In this document: one piece after another, positions 7,643 through 18,082 of the stretch | Layout: the number at the start of each line of letters is the position of its first letter | Position numbering within the stretch: the stretch's first letter is position 1 | Source: Jeotgalibaca caeni | GTDB lineage: Bacteria > Bacillota > Bacilli > Lactobacillales > Aerococcaceae | Direction of reading: 5' to 3' | DNA: 38,317 bases | NCBI RefSeq assembly: GCF_028863945.1 | Contig: NZ_JARBEA010000023.1 | Coordinates: 1-38,317 of the forward strand | Notes under the pieces: model-generated | Told to the model about the DNA's origin: nothing | Seen by the model: the letters and a program-made list of their open reading frames with translations, nothing else | The model's database searches: none | Position numbers and translations under genes: made by a program

Positions 7643-8403
7643 AATTTCCCTTCTTTCCAATCTAATTGTGCCAGAAATGTCTTAACGGACTCTTCAAAAT
7701 CTTTCCGGTTGGCTCCCACTGTGATGACATGAGTAGCCTCTGGAAAATGATAGTAGTGAACCTCTGCTTGAGATAATGCATCCCGCAATACTGTTCCATT
7801 CTCTGGGTCGATTAATTCATCTTTCCCAGCTGAAGCGATATAGTAAGGGACCGTAATTTTGTCTATATTTTCCTGAACTAATTTGGAAAATGCTCCAATT
7901 TCTTTCATCTGTTCTGGCAATTTTTTCTTAATGCGCTCCGTACCGGCTTGAAGTTCTTCCTTGTCCATACCCAAACGTTGGTTGAAGGAACGGTAGTAAT
8001 TGACAAATGCTGCTGGCACATGACTTTCCCCTACTTGAAATACTGGTGAATTAAAGGATCCTCCTCCAATATAATCACCAATTTCAAGTGCACGGGTCGC
8101 CATGACGCCACCAAGCGAAAGACCCATTACTGCAATTTCATTGTATCCCTTATTACGCAGAAACTGTGTAGCTTCCTCTACATCCTTGATCCATTTTTCA
8201 GGACTGCCTATATCCAGAATATCTTCAAAGCGATGGGTCGCGTGCCCCGTGAATTGTGGTGCATATACCGTATAGCCTTCTCGTTCTAACTCGCGTCCCA
8301 ATAAACGCATGTCATTAGCACTTCCTGTATAAGCATGCAACAACAAGACCGCTCTCTTTCCCTTCTCAAAAAAGAAAGATTCTGGTAATTTCATTGATTT
8401 CAT
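7639..8403 (-). CDS. Carboxylesterase (alpha/beta hydrolase, Est30/YvaK type)
   Basis: A 254-residue serine esterase. VLLLHAYTGSANDM forms the oxyanion region, GLSLGGVMA carries the nucleophile Ser, GKDELIDPENG the Asp and EATHVITVG the His. It is homologous to the small carboxylesterases encoded between secG and rnr in Bacillus, which act on short-chain esters; the natural substrate is unknown. The reading frame continues 20 codons upstream, but the ATG at 8403 has a GAGGAG ribosome site at 7 nt and gives the usual family start (MKSMKLPESFFFEKG), so it is chosen. The stop overlaps the rnr start codon. Confidence 0.92.
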   Translation of the reverse strand: MKSMKLPESFFFEKGKRAVLLLHAYTGSANDMRLLGRELEREGYTVYAPQFTGHATHRFEDILDIGSPEKWIKDVEEATQFLRNKGYNEIAVMGLSLGGVMATRALEIGDYIGGGSFNSPVFQVGESHVPAAFVNYYRSFNQRLGMDKEELQAGTERIKKKLPEQMKEIGAFSKLVQENIDKITVPYYIASAGKDELIDPENGTVLRDALSQAEVHYYHFPEATHVITVGANRKDFEESVKTFLAQLDWKEGKL

Positions 8404-8490
8404 TTGAAAACTCCTCTGCAACATTCTCTCTTTATTGTACTTGAAGAAAGAGGAAAATCCCACTCAGACACATAATTTGAGATAAAGAAA

Positions 8491-8516
8491 GGGGCAGGAA
8501 CCGTTGTCCCTACCCC
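8491..8516 (-). terminator. Terminator-like hairpin after secG
   Basis: On minus, GGGGTAGGGA pairs with TTCCTGCCCC around a short loop and is followed by TTTCTTT. It lies 11 nt beyond secG and ahead of the esterase, so it may give more secG than est-rnr-smpB message by partial termination. Confidence 0.7.
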
Positions 8517-8526
8517 GTGGTTTAGC

Positions 8527-8760
8527 CTAGTTTGATGATAAATATGCAAGTACCAAGGCAATCACAATGAATATCGTTCCAAGTAATGCGGTGGTACGTC
8601 TGAGTCCAGCTTCAAATCCTCTAGCTTTTTGTTTTCCAAATAGTTGTTCTGCTCCGCCGCTTAGGGCACTTGCTGCATTCGTTTTTGATGGTAACATCAC
8701 AACGGTAATAATCAACAAGATTGACACAATAATAAGAGCAATCAATAAGACGTCGTACAA
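8527..8760 (-). CDS. secG: Preprotein translocase subunit SecG
   Basis: A 77-residue integral membrane protein with two hydrophobic helices (residues ~3-22 and ~56-75) joined by the family loop SKTNAASALSGGAEQLFGKQKARGFE. It is the small SecYEG subunit that assists SecA-driven export. The start is a TTG at 8760: AGGAGG lies 8 nt upstream, and no in-frame ATG occurs until residue 22, inside the first helix. First gene of secG-est-rnr-smpB. Confidence 0.95.
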   Translation of the reverse strand: MYDVLLIALIIVSILLIITVVMLPSKTNAASALSGGAEQLFGKQKARGFEAGLRRTTALLGTIFIVIALVLAYLSSN

Positions 8761-8790
8761 TAGGGGGACCTCCTTTAAATACTACTATTT

Positions 8791-8799
8791 ACTATAGCA
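8791..8799 (-). promoter_or_regulatory. Extended -10 promoter candidate for secG
   Basis: TGC TATAGT on the minus strand, about 30 nt before the secG start codon. No clear -35 element is seen at the right distance, which is tolerated with an extended -10. Confidence 0.5.
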
Positions 8800-8838
8800 C
8801 AAACAAACGTCAGATTCTAGATTAGGCGACTAAATTTC

Positions 8839-9651
8839 TTACTCAAATGCGTGGATAAACAGTCCACTTAATGGCCATGTTACCAACTCGTCTGTGTTAG
8901 CGTGAATAATGCCTAAAAAGAAATTATATTCTGCATTCGGATTCGCATTCAGATTCGCCTCTTTACGTCTTTCAGCGACTTCTTTCGCTGATTCAAATAA
9001 GTGCCTACCGGATATAATGGACAATCCACCTATCTCCTCTTGGAAAATACGAGTGATTTCTTTAACTAATGATTCTTCTTTGATCATCCATACACAATGA
9101 TTACTGTCGTCTTCCTCATCTTCCGACTCAAACATATATACCGGAAATTTAGTAGCACGGAAATTTGCTAGCAACTGGTCGAGCTTCTCGTTTCTAGGAC
9201 TGCTCAGAATAACCGGGCTAGTATGTGCTCCGCTAGATTCCAAATAACCCGTAACGTCGAATTTGCGTTCAAATTCTGGCGGTTCTTCGTAGGCAATATT
9301 ACCTTTTTCATACTCATCAACGGCAATCGTTGCGACTAATCCATATTGGTATTCATTTTCTCGATGTAATCGATACAAATAGTACGCTTCCTTATGGTCT
9401 TGAATCAGCCACTTGTTTTCGATAAACGTCAACAAGTTTTCTTTTGCTTGTTTGAATATTTTTTCACGATCATCTACAAATTGTTCGGCTAAACTTACTT
9501 CTGCGCGCTCTACATGTAGAAATGATTTTGGATTAGAGTAGGCTATTTCTCTTGCTTCTTCTAGACTTAATACATCATAAAATGGACTAGCTACATGATC
9601 CACATTGTATGAACTGGGTCGAATTGCCCGAAACGGCTTTATTTTCACCAT
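8839..9651 (-). CDS. DUF1015-related protein, short form
   Basis: A 270-residue protein matching the N-terminal two thirds of DUF1015 proteins (usually ~410 residues): KPFRAIRPSSYN, VASPFYDVLSLEEAREIAYSNPKSFLHVERAE and AYYLYRLHRENEYQYGLVA. The conserved family segment usually written (A/S)DGHHR..SA is ISGRHLFESA here, and the protein stops soon after, at the FFLGIIHAN block. The usual C-terminal ~140 residues are absent, and no in-frame remnant is seen before secG. The function of the family is unknown. The ATG at 9651 has AGGGTG upstream. It lies alone between eno and secG with its own promoter and no evident terminator. Confidence 0.8.
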   Translation of the reverse strand: MVKIKPFRAIRPSSYNVDHVASPFYDVLSLEEAREIAYSNPKSFLHVERAEVSLAEQFVDDREKIFKQAKENLLTFIENKWLIQDHKEAYYLYRLHRENEYQYGLVATIAVDEYEKGNIAYEEPPEFERKFDVTGYLESSGAHTSPVILSSPRNEKLDQLLANFRATKFPVYMFESEDEEDDSNHCVWMIKEESLVKEITRIFQEEIGGLSIISGRHLFESAKEVAERRKEANLNANPNAEYNFFLGIIHANTDELVTWPLSGLFIHAFE

Positions 9652-9722
9652 ATTTTCACCCTTTTTCTGTACTTTGATTTTGTAAGTGTTTTCTTTTTAT
9701 CTCAGCAATAACATTCATGCAT

Positions 9723-9731
9723 ATTATAACA
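9723..9731 (-). promoter_or_regulatory. Extended -10 promoter for the DUF1015 gene
   Basis: TGT TATAAT on minus, ~70 nt upstream of the DUF1015 start. The -35 region is weak. Confidence 0.6.
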
Positions 9732-9780
9732 GATTTATAGTAAAAGAAATGAAAACATTTTGTGACAAAGTTGGCTACAG

Positions 9781-9818
9781 AAAAAAGACCTACCTCTACC
9801 GGAGTAGAAATAGGTCTT
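9781..9818 (-). terminator. Terminator of eno
   Basis: A 15-bp stem (AAGACCTA... / ...TAGGTCTT) with a TCCG loop followed by T6 on the minus strand, 11 nt after the eno stop. It closes the glycolytic cluster. Confidence 0.9.
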
Positions 9819-9828
9819 CGGGAATCTA

Positions 9829-11205
<1,377 letters not shown>

Positions 11206-11225
11206 TCATTTCCGTAACTTCCTCA

Positions 11226-12755
11226 TCATTTAATAATTAAGGACTCTCCGGTCATCTCTGCAGGTTTCTCAATACCGAGTAATTCCAACATAGTTGGTGC
11301 TACATCGGCAAGTTTACCGTCTGTTCTTAATTGAACACCTTTTTTGGTAACAATAACAGGAACTGGAACGGTTGTATGAGCAGTATGTGGGTTTCCTTCT
11401 GGCGTCATCATGGTATCAGCATTCCCATGGTCAGCAAAAATAATTGCAGTACCATCGTGAGCCAAGATGTTATCAACAACACGTCCTAGGTTTTCATCTA
11501 CTGCTTCAATAGCTTTAATGGTTGGTTCAAGCATCCCTGAATGACCAACCATATCTGGGTTTGCGAAGTTCAAGATGATTGCATCATATTTATCTGCATC
11601 AATCTCTGCCATCAACGCATCGCCCACTTCGTACGCACTCATTTCTGGCTTCAAGTCATAAGTTGCCACTTTTGGAGAAGGAATTAAAATGCGGTCTTCT
11701 CCTTCATATGGATCATGCTTGCCGCCGTTCATGAAGAAGGTAACGTGTGGATATTTTTCGGTTTCAGCAATATGCAATTGCGTTTTTCCATGTTTTGAGA
11801 GCACTTCTGCTACTACGTTTTCTAACGCAATAGGAGGGAATGCTACATCTGCAATCACGCTTTCTTGATACAAGGTCATGGTCACAAATTTAACATTTTG
11901 TGGGTGGATGCCACGATCAAATTCAGTCCATGTAGGGTTCGTGAAGGCGTTCGAAAGTTGAATGGCACGGTCTGGACGGAAGTTAAAGAAAATGACTGCG
12001 TCATTATCCTTCACTGTACCAATCGGCTTATCATTTCGGACAATCACACTTGGTAAAACAAATTCATCCGTTACGTTGTTTGCATAGCTTTCAGTCACAA
12101 CGTCTTGTGCAGAAGTATGTTTTCTTCCCACACCATGAACAATTGCTTGATAAGCTTGCTCCACACGTTCCCAACGATTGTCACGGTCCATTGCATAGTA
12201 TCGACCAGATACAGAAGCAATCTCACCTAACCCAATTCGTTCCATTGCATCTTCAACGGTTTGAGTGTATCCTGGAGCGGCATGCGGATCTACGTCACGG
12301 CCATCTAGGAATGCGTGAAAATACAGTTTTTTGACTCCTTTTGCTTTTGCACTTTCAATCAAAGCAATCAGATGGTTAATGTGGCTATGAACGCCCCCAT
12401 CAGATAGTAAACCGAATAGGTGCAAACTAGAATCGTGTCCGTTTACATGGTTAAATGCGCCCGCTAGAGCTGGGTTTGTTAAGAACTCACCATCTTGGAT
12501 TGCTTTGTCAATCCGCGTTAAACTTTGATATACAACGCGTCCTGCTCCAATATTGGTATGTCCCACTTCAGAATTCCCCATTTGCCCTTCTGGTAAACCA
12601 ACGGCTAGTCCAGAAGCTTGCATTGTTGCATGTGGAAATTCTTTCATATAACGGTCAAAGTTTGGTTTGTTTGCTTGCGCAACCGCATTTCCGACCGTTT
12701 CCGTACGACAACCAAAGCCGTCCAAGATGATGATTGCTACAGGTTTTTTATTCAT
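11226..12755 (-). CDS. gpmI: 2,3-bisphosphoglycerate-independent phosphoglycerate mutase
   Basis: A 509-residue Mn-dependent enzyme of the alkaline phosphatase superfamily converting 3- to 2-phosphoglycerate. [10 protein letters not shown] carries the first metal Asp, [19 protein letters not shown] the phospho-acceptor Ser, [11 protein letters not shown] and [12 protein letters not shown] the phosphotransfer residues, and [12 protein letters not shown] and [10 protein letters not shown] the remaining metal ligands. Length is typical. The start codon overlaps the tpiA stop (ATGA), and GGAGG lies 10 nt upstream inside tpiA, so the two genes are translationally coupled. Confidence 0.97.
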   Translation of the reverse strand: MNKKPVAIIILDGFGCRTETVGNAVAQANKPNFDRYMKEFPHATMQASGLAVGLPEGQMGNSEVGHTNIGAGRVVYQSLTRIDKAIQDGEFLTNPALAGAFNHVNGHDSSLHLFGLLSDGGVHSHINHLIALIESAKAKGVKKLYFHAFLDGRDVDPHAAPGYTQTVEDAMERIGLGEIASVSGRYYAMDRDNRWERVEQAYQAIVHGVGRKHTSAQDVVTESYANNVTDEFVLPSVIVRNDKPIGTVKDNDAVIFFNFRPDRAIQLSNAFTNPTWTEFDRGIHPQNVKFVTMTLYQESVIADVAFPPIALENVVAEVLSKHGKTQLHIAETEKYPHVTFFMNGGKHDPYEGEDRILIPSPKVATYDLKPEMSAYEVGDALMAEIDADKYDAIILNFANPDMVGHSGMLEPTIKAIEAVDENLGRVVDNILAHDGTAIIFADHGNADTMMTPEGNPHTAHTTVPVPVIVTKKGVQLRTDGKLADVAPTMLELLGIEKPAEMTGESLIIK

Positions 12756-13510
12756 TCTTTCACTGCCTCCAATAGTTGCAAGAAAGATTCTGCTTCCAAG
12801 CTTGCTCCACCAACAAGGGCACCATCAATGTGCTCTTGAGCTAGATATTCTTGAATATTTCCTGGCTTCACACTTCCGCCGTATTGAATGCGTACAGCAG
12901 TTGCTGCTGCTCCGCCAAACAATTCACGAACTGTTTCACGGACAATACCGCATGTTTCGTTCGCTTCTTCTGCGCTAGAAGATTTGCCAGTTCCAATTGC
13001 CCAAATTGGTTCATAAGCAATAACCAATTCAGAAACTTGTCCTTCGGTAAAATCTTTCAATCCATTTGTAATTTGCCCTTTAATCCATTCAGCAGTTTCA
13101 CCCGCTTCACGTTGCTCAAGCGTTTCACCACAACAAAGGATCGGAACCATATTGTTACGGAAGATCGCATGTGCTTTTTTGTTAATGTCTTCATCTGTTT
13201 CATGGAAGAATTCTCTTCTTTCAGAATGTCCAACGATTACATAATTCACGCCTAAATTACCCAAAGCTTTCGGGCTGATTTCACCTGTGAAGGCTCCTTC
13301 GTCCTCGAAGTGGCAATTTTGTGCAGCAACTTTTAGCTCCGTACCTTCTGTGTTCATTACCATGCTTTCTAAGAAAAGTGCTGGAGCACCGATAACGGCA
13401 TCCACTTTGTCATTTCCTGGAATTTCATTTTTCACTGCATCAATAAATTGACGTGCTTCTTCAGCAGTCTTATTCATCTTCCAGTTTCCTGCGATAATTG
13501 GTTTACGCAT
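12752..13510 (-). CDS. tpiA: Triosephosphate isomerase
   Basis: A 252-residue TIM barrel interconverting dihydroxyacetone phosphate and glyceraldehyde 3-phosphate. GNWKMNK contains the substrate Lys, [10 protein letters not shown] the catalytic His, and [13 protein letters not shown] the catalytic Glu and mobile loop 6; [11 protein letters not shown] closes the phosphate site. The ATG at 13510 ([11 protein letters not shown]) has a perfect AGGAGG 7 nt upstream; the in-frame extension to 13528 would cover that site and is rejected. It follows pgk by 26 nt. Confidence 0.98.
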   Translation of the reverse strand: MRKPIIAGNWKMNKTAEEARQFIDAVKNEIPGNDKVDAVIGAPALFLESMVMNTEGTELKVAAQNCHFEDEGAFTGEISPKALGNLGVNYVIVGHSERREFFHETDEDINKKAHAIFRNNMVPILCCGETLEQREAGETAEWIKGQITNGLKDFTEGQVSELVIAYEPIWAIGTGKSSSAEEANETCGIVRETVRELFGGAAATAVRIQYGGSVKPGNIQEYLAQEHIDGALVGGASLEAESFLQLLEAVKE

Positions 13511-13536
13511 GTATAATCCTCCTTGCAAATAAAGTA

Positions 13537-14727
13537 TTATTTGTCAGAAATTGCTGCTACTCCTGGTAGTTCTTTACCTTCTAAGTACTCCAATGATGCG
13601 CCGCCACCAGTAGAAATATGCGTAAAGTCATCCGCAAATCCTAATTGCATCGCTGCTGCTGCAGAGTCGCCACCACCAATGATTGTTGTTGCATCACTTA
13701 GTTTAGCAATTGCTTCACAGACACCAATTGTACCTTGTGCGAAGTTTTCAAATTCGAATACTCCCATTGGTCCGTTCCATACAACTGTTTTTGCACCTTG
13801 CAACTCTTTTGCAAACAATGCTTCTGATTCAGGTCCGATATCCAACCCTTGTTTGTCAGCTGGGATTTCATCAATAGAAACGACACCTGCTGCTGCATCA
13901 TTGCTGAAAGAAGTAGCCAAACGTGCGTCTACTGGCAAGATTAGTTTGTCTCCTGCTCTTTCAAGCAATTCTTTCGCTAGATCAACCTTATCTACTTCTA
14001 GTAAGGAAGTACCGATTTCTTTTCCTTGAGCTTTCGCAAAAGTAAAGGCCATTCCTCCACCGATAATAACTTTGTCTGCTTTCTTCAACAAGTTTTCGAT
14101 TACGCCAATCTTGTCACTAACTTTTGCTCCACCAAGGATCGCTACGAAAGGACGTGCTGGGTTATCTACTGCTCCACCGATGAATTTGATTTCTTTATCC
14201 ATCAAGAAGCCTGCTGCTGATTCAAGATTTGAAGCAATTCCTACGTTTGAAGCATGCGCACGGTGCGCTGTTCCAAATGCATCGTTTACGAATAGGTCGC
14301 CAAGGCTTGCCCAGTATTTACCTAATTCAGGATCGTTTTTGCTTTCTTTCTTACCATCAATGTCTTCAAAACGAGTGTTTTCAAACATCATTACTTCACC
14401 GTCTTGTAGGCTGTTGATTGCCGCTTCTAATTCTTGACCGCGTGTTTCTGCTACAAACGGAACCGCTTGGTCTAACAATTCAGCTAAACGAGTTGCGACT
14501 GGTTTCAAGCTCAACTTCGCTTTATCTTCTTCTGTTTTCACTTTACCTAAGTGAGAGAAAAGGATAACTTTTGCTTTGTTATCGATCAGATATTTGATTG
14601 TTGGCAATGCTTGAACAATCCGGTTGTCATTCGTGATTTCGCCGTCTTTCATTGGTACGTTGAAATCTGCACGAACTAATACTTTCTTACCTGCTACATC
14701 TAAATCAGTAACTACTTTCTTTGTCAT
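13537..14727 (-). CDS. pgk: Phosphoglycerate kinase
   Basis: A 396-residue glycolytic kinase transferring phosphate from 1,3-bisphosphoglycerate to ADP. It has the N-terminal [11 protein letters not shown] and LFSHLGK substrate motifs, [35 protein letters not shown] and the C-terminal nucleotide motif IGGGDSAAA with [11 protein letters not shown]. Length is normal. GGGGG precedes the ATG by 9 nt. It is separated from gap by a strong terminator, and no promoter is evident in the remaining space, so expression probably depends on readthrough from gap. Confidence 0.98.
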   Translation of the reverse strand: MTKKVVTDLDVAGKKVLVRADFNVPMKDGEITNDNRIVQALPTIKYLIDNKAKVILFSHLGKVKTEEDKAKLSLKPVATRLAELLDQAVPFVAETRGQELEAAINSLQDGEVMMFENTRFEDIDGKKESKNDPELGKYWASLGDLFVNDAFGTAHRAHASNVGIASNLESAAGFLMDKEIKFIGGAVDNPARPFVAILGGAKVSDKIGVIENLLKKADKVIIGGGMAFTFAKAQGKEIGTSLLEVDKVDLAKELLERAGDKLILPVDARLATSFSNDAAAGVVSIDEIPADKQGLDIGPESEALFAKELQGAKTVVWNGPMGVFEFENFAQGTIGVCEAIAKLSDATTIIGGGDSAAAAMQLGFADDFTHISTGGGASLEYLEGKELPGVAAISDK

Positions 14728-14756
14728 AAAAAGGAACCCCCTTTAGTATTTTTCCA

Positions 14757-14793
14757 TAAAAAAAAGCGGGAAGCGCGTTGCTTCCCCGCTTTT
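14757..14793 (-). terminator. Strong terminator between gap and pgk
   Basis: A GC-rich stem (AAAAGCGGGGAAGC / GCTTCCCGCTTTT, one bulge, 5-nt loop) followed by T8 on minus, 38 nt past the gap stop. It probably makes gap mRNA more abundant than the downstream glycolytic genes. Confidence 0.9.
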
Positions 14794-14830
14794 CGTTCAC
14801 TACGATCCAGCTATTGGATTGACTTATCTA

Positions 14831-15835
14831 TTAAGCTAATTGAGTGAAGTATTTTAGCGTACGAACTAATTGAGCAGTGTAAGACATTTCATTGTCATAC
14901 CATGCAACAGTTTTAACCAATTGTTTGTCGCCTGCATCGATTACTTTTGTTTGAGTTTCGTCGAACAATGAACCGAAAGTCATACCTACGATATCTGAAG
15001 AAACGATTTCGTCAGCAGTGTATCCGTAAGATTCGTTAGCTGCTGCTTTCATAGCTGCGTTGACTTCATCAACAGTAACTTTCTTATCAAGGATTGTTAC
15101 TAATTCAGTTAGAGAACCAGCTGCAACAGGAACACGTTGTGCTGCTCCATCTAATTTACCTTTCAATTCTGGCAATACATCACCGATTGCTTTAGCAGCA
15201 CCAGTTGTGTTAGGAATGATGTTTTCTGCTGCAGCACGAGCACGACGGAAGTCGCCTTTACGGTGTGGAGCATCCAATGTGTTTTGGTCACCTGTGTAAG
15301 CATGAATTGTAGTCATCAAACCACTTACGATACCAAAATTGTCATTCAATGTTTTAGCCATAGGAGCTAAACAGTTTGTAGTACATGAAGCACCAGAAAC
15401 AATAATATCTTCGCTTGTTAATGATTCATGGTTTACATTGTAAACGATTGTTTTGATGTCGCTTCCTGCAGGAGCAGATAGCAATACACGTTCTGCACCA
15501 GCTTCGATATGAGCCATTGCAGCTTTTTTGCTGTTGAAGAATCCAGTACATTCTAGAACGAATTCTACACCTAACTCTCCCCATGGATTGTCAGCAGGAT
15601 TGGAGTTAGAGAAGATTTTGATATCTTTACCGTTAATAGTAAAGTGAGTATCATGAACTTCTACCTCACCATTGAATCTGCCTTGTGTAGTATCATATTT
15701 CAATAAATGTGCCAACATTTTTGCGTCTGTTAAGTCGTTGATTGCCACCACTTCAATATCTTCTAGTTCTTGAATGCGACGGAAAGCAAGACGTCCAATA
15801 CGTCCAAAACCGTTAATTGCAATTTTTGTTGTCAT
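14831..15835 (-). CDS. gap: Glyceraldehyde-3-phosphate dehydrogenase, glycolytic
   Basis: A 334-residue NAD-dependent enzyme. [15 protein letters not shown] is the Rossmann motif, Asp32-Leu33 style AINDLTDA favours NAD over [19 protein letters not shown] holds the catalytic Cys (~153), and [11 protein letters not shown] and WYDNEMSY complete the active site. AGGAGG lies 10 nt before the ATG. It follows the cggR regulator gene by 50 nt, as in the Bacillus gapA operon, where CggR represses in the absence of fructose 1,6-bisphosphate. Confidence 0.98.
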   Translation of the reverse strand: MTTKIAINGFGRIGRLAFRRIQELEDIEVVAINDLTDAKMLAHLLKYDTTQGRFNGEVEVHDTHFTINGKDIKIFSNSNPADNPWGELGVEFVLECTGFFNSKKAAMAHIEAGAERVLLSAPAGSDIKTIVYNVNHESLTSEDIIVSGASCTTNCLAPMAKTLNDNFGIVSGLMTTIHAYTGDQNTLDAPHRKGDFRRARAAAENIIPNTTGAAKAIGDVLPELKGKLDGAAQRVPVAAGSLTELVTILDKKVTVDEVNAAMKAAANESYGYTADEIVSSDIVGMTFGSLFDETQTKVIDAGDKQLVKTVAWYDNEMSYTAQLVRTLKYFTQLA

Positions 15836-15873
15836 ACTAAGATTTCCTCCTTCAGGATAATCAAATATTTTTA

Positions 15874-15899
15874 TTTTAAAGGGGATTACCCTTTTAAAA
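15874..15899 (-). other. Hairpin around the cggR stop codon
   Basis: On minus TTTTAAAAGGG and CCCCTTTAAAA pair over 10 of 11 positions with a 4-nt TAAT loop that contains the cggR stop codon. It has no T-run. In Bacillus the cggR-gapA message is cleaved near the cggR 3' end and the gapA part is stabilised by a 5' stem-loop; this hairpin is placed for such a role (inference). Confidence 0.5.
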
Positions 15900-16914
15900 T
15901 CAAGTTAGCAGCACCTTCATCTGTTACAAGCCATGTATGTGTAGGTGCGATGTGTGCGTAAGCTTCAATGGCTTGCGCTTTTGAATTCCCTCCTGCTATG
16001 GCTATCGCATAAGGAATCCGTTCCACATCTTCAATCTGGAGACCGAAGCGGGATAGTCGGTGAACAATATGACCTTCTTTGTCAAAGTAACATCCAAAGG
16101 CTTCACCAACTGGTTTTTTTTCACGTAATGTCTTTTTTTCTTCTTCTGACATTTTACGCCGTTCCATCATCACTTTAGCATTTCCAATGCTATATAACAA
16201 GCAATTCGCATATTTCATTTTATCAATTGTTTGTCTGATTGATGGTTCATTCTGCAAGGATGCAAGCGCTAATTCGCTCAAGTTATCCGGTACAAACAAG
16301 GCCGTGTTTTCTCCGCCCGTTGCTTGCGCCATTAAGTCACTAACGGTGTTGGCTTGAATAGACATTAATTCACCTAGTCCGCCCCGCGCTGGAACAAACG
16401 TGAAATGTCGTTGCTTCGACAAGTCTGTTGTCATGATCCGCGCCATCGCTGCCATCGTACTACCACCAGCCACTGCTACAACAAATTCTCCTTCTGGGAG
16501 TAATTCATCAAACAAAGAAGCTGCTTCTCGTCCGAGTTCTTCTAAAACATCTGGATTCTCATCCACATCTCCTGGAACAATCCGGCAAAATTGAAGCCCT
16601 AGTTTTTTTGCTAGTCCCTCTTCTTTTGTATCCATTCTCATCAAACGATCCATTACTTCTTCTAAAGCATGAAAGACTTTTTTCCCTTTATGGGTCAATT
16701 CCATCCCTGCTTTGGAACTTGTCAACAAACCATGCTTTTTCAAAAAATCAGTTTCTGTACGGAGCGTCCGTTCAGATTGATGCAAGGTTTCTGACAAAGC
16801 CCTTCTTCCGATGGGAGCTCGGGCTTGAATCGTTTCAAGAATTTGATAGCGATTTTGTAGTACGTTTATCAAATCGGGGATGATTTTTTGTAAGACCGAA
16901 ATAGAATCTTTCAT
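15886..16914 (-). CDS. cggR: Central glycolytic genes regulator CggR (SorC/DeoR family repressor)
   Basis: A 342-residue repressor. An N-terminal winged HTH ([41 protein letters not shown]) precedes a SorC-type sugar-phosphate domain with [26 protein letters not shown] and [12 protein letters not shown]. The Bacillus protein (340 residues) binds fructose 1,6-bisphosphate and controls the gap operon; the gene order here supports the same role. The start at 16914 (MKDSISVLQ) has GAGG 6 nt upstream; the ATG at 16926 adds four residues and lacks a good ribosome site. Two candidate operator half-sites flank the promoter upstream. Confidence 0.93.
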   Translation of the reverse strand: MKDSISVLQKIIPDLINVLQNRYQILETIQARAPIGRRALSETLHQSERTLRTETDFLKKHGLLTSSKAGMELTHKGKKVFHALEEVMDRLMRMDTKEEGLAKKLGLQFCRIVPGDVDENPDVLEELGREAASLFDELLPEGEFVVAVAGGSTMAAMARIMTTDLSKQRHFTFVPARGGLGELMSIQANTVSDLMAQATGGENTALFVPDNLSELALASLQNEPSIRQTIDKMKYANCLLYSIGNAKVMMERRKMSEEEKKTLREKKPVGEAFGCYFDKEGHIVHRLSRFGLQIEDVERIPYAIAIAGGNSKAQAIEAYAHIAPTHTWLVTDEGAANLILKG

Positions 16915-17168
16915 CGTACCCCTCATTTCTTCTGGTTGGTCGTTTTAAGACCTGTCTTTGCTCATTGTTTGTGGCATTGCAAATCCTTACAACACTTATT
17001 CTATCAATAAACAGTAGCATTTACAACTGTTTTATACTATTTTCTCTTTTTCTTTTCACAAGAAGTGGTCGAATTAAGTCCCACATCTTTCATAAAATAA
17101 TCGTTTAGCTATTTAAAAACATTCAATTTTAACAACGTACACGGATAAAGTTCGATCCTACATAGCAA
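16915..17168 (-). promoter_or_regulatory. cggR upstream region: promoter and candidate CggR half-operators
   Basis: No gene is seen in this ~250-bp stretch. A promoter is present on minus: TTGTAA (17026-17021), a 17-bp spacer and TAGAAT (17003-16998). Two related motifs flank it: GGGAC-TTAATT-CGACC (17082-17067) upstream and AGGTC-TTAAAA-CGACC (16953-16938) downstream. They share CTTAA(A/T)(A/T)CGACCA. The layout 5-N6-5 resembles the half-site of the Bacillus CggR operator (GGGAC-N6-TGTCC). The two are 129 bp apart rather than adjacent. Confidence 0.5.
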
Positions 17169-17203
17169 AAAGACCACCCCTACTGCCAGTAGAGGTGGTC
17201 TTT
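17167..17203 (-). terminator. Terminator of clpP
   Basis: AAAGACCACCTCTACT pairs with AGTAGGGGTGGTCTTT (one mismatch, 3-nt loop), followed by TT and a C on minus. It separates clpP from cggR. Confidence 0.88.
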
Positions 17204-17267
17204 ATTTGCGCTCGTTGCGGCTTAATAAGTTAGGTTATATTTTTTCACGAACCCACTTCATCTGTTC

Positions 17268-17864
17268 TTATTTAGATAAGTCTTTGGAGCTTTCCATTAC
17301 TTCGTCAACAAGACCATATTCTTTTGCTTGTTGTGCACTCAAATAGTTGTCACGGTCTGTATCACGTTCAATCACTTCGATTGGTTGACCGGTTCTTTCG
17401 GACAAAATACGGTTCAATGTATCACGTGTTTTCAAGATGTGACGTGCAGCGATTTCGATTTCAGTCGCTTGTCCTTGAGCTCCACCTAGTGGTTGGTGAA
17501 TCATAATTTCTGCATTTGGCAACGCAAAACGTTTCCCTTTTGTACCAGCAGCTAATAGGAAGCTACCCATTGATGCAGCCATACCCATTGCAATGGTTTG
17601 AACATCTGATTTTACAAAGTTCATTGTATCAAAAATTGCTAGCCCAGCAGAAACGGATCCGCCTGGTGAGTTAATGTAGATATAAATATCTTTTTCTGGA
17701 TCTTGCGCATCTAAGAATAAAAGTTGTGCAATTACAGAATTAGCCGTGTCATCATCAATCGGGCCGCTCAACATAATGATTCGGTCTTTCAATAGTCTTG
17801 AATAAATATCATAGGCGCGTTCACCGCGAGAAGATTGTTCAATAACTGTAGGGATTAAATTCAT
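17268..17864 (-). CDS. clpP: ATP-dependent Clp protease proteolytic subunit
   Basis: A 198-residue serine peptidase forming the tetradecameric chamber used by ClpX/ClpC/ClpE. The catalytic Ser lies in [14 protein letters not shown], His in [11 protein letters not shown] and Asp in [20 protein letters not shown]. The start at 17864 ([24 protein letters not shown]) matches the family and has AGGAGG 7 nt upstream; the ATG at 17870 sits directly against that site and is rejected. A CtsR box overlaps the promoter, so it belongs to the class III heat-shock regulon. It is monocistronic. Confidence 0.98.
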   Translation of the reverse strand: MNLIPTVIEQSSRGERAYDIYSRLLKDRIIMLSGPIDDDTANSVIAQLLFLDAQDPEKDIYIYINSPGGSVSAGLAIFDTMNFVKSDVQTIAMGMAASMGSFLLAAGTKGKRFALPNAEIMIHQPLGGAQGQATEIEIAARHILKTRDTLNRILSERTGQPIEVIERDTDRDNYLSAQQAKEYGLVDEVMESSKDLSK

Positions 17865-17905
17865 GTTCATTCCTCCTGATTTTACTTTCTATTGCTTTCG
17901 AAATA

Positions 17906-17935
17906 ATTTTACCTCAAAGGTCAAAAAAGGTCAAC
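17906..17935 (-). promoter_or_regulatory. clpP promoter overlapped by a CtsR operator
   Basis: On plus, GGTCAAA-AAA-GGTCAAC (17919-17935) is the heptad tandem repeat recognised by CtsR (consensus GGTCAAA-NAN-GGTCAAA). On minus it contains the -35 TTGACC (17934-17929), 17 bp from a TAAAAT -10 (17911-17906). A bound CtsR would block RNA polymerase. No ctsR gene is in the window. Confidence 0.9.
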
Positions 17936-17947
17936 AAATACACCTTG

Positions 17948-17988
17948 AAAAACAAAATAGGATCCGAAACGAAAAACGTTCCGGATCC
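17948..17988 (-). terminator. Terminator of the tRNA-Arg gene
   Basis: GGATCCGGAACG and CGTTTCGGATCC form a 12-bp stem (with wobble) around TTTTT, followed by TATTTTGTTTTT on minus. Confidence 0.9.
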
Positions 17989-17999
17989 CGAATGATCTA

Positions 18000-18071
18000 C
18001 GTCGCCTGAGGGAATCGAACCCCCATCGCAAGAACCGGAATCTTGAGTGATATCCATTACACTAAGGCGAC
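18000..18071 (-). tRNA. tRNA-Arg (anticodon CCG)
   Basis: A 72-nt cloverleaf. The acceptor GTCGCCT pairs with AGGCGAC, with discriminator G. The D-arm contains TAGTGTAATGGATATCA, the anticodon stem CAAGA / TCTTG encloses TTCCGGT (CCG at 34-36, reading CGG), and the T-arm is GGGGGTTCGATTCCC. CCA is not encoded. It has its own promoter and terminator. Confidence 0.95.
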
Positions 18072-18082
18072 ACAACAGTATA

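Noticed and set aside
9750-9763. CcpA (cre)-like TGAAAACATTTTGT upstream of the DUF1015 gene
   Set aside because: It lacks the central CG and differs from the cre consensus at about three positions; too weak to call.
12851-13255. 134-codon plus-strand frame opposite tpiA
   Set aside because: Antisense shadow of a well-conserved enzyme, with no start signals.
13523-14029. 168-codon plus-strand frame opposite pgk
   Set aside because: Low-complexity Ser/Pro/Ala composition typical of the antisense of a conserved gene; pgk is intact on the other strand.
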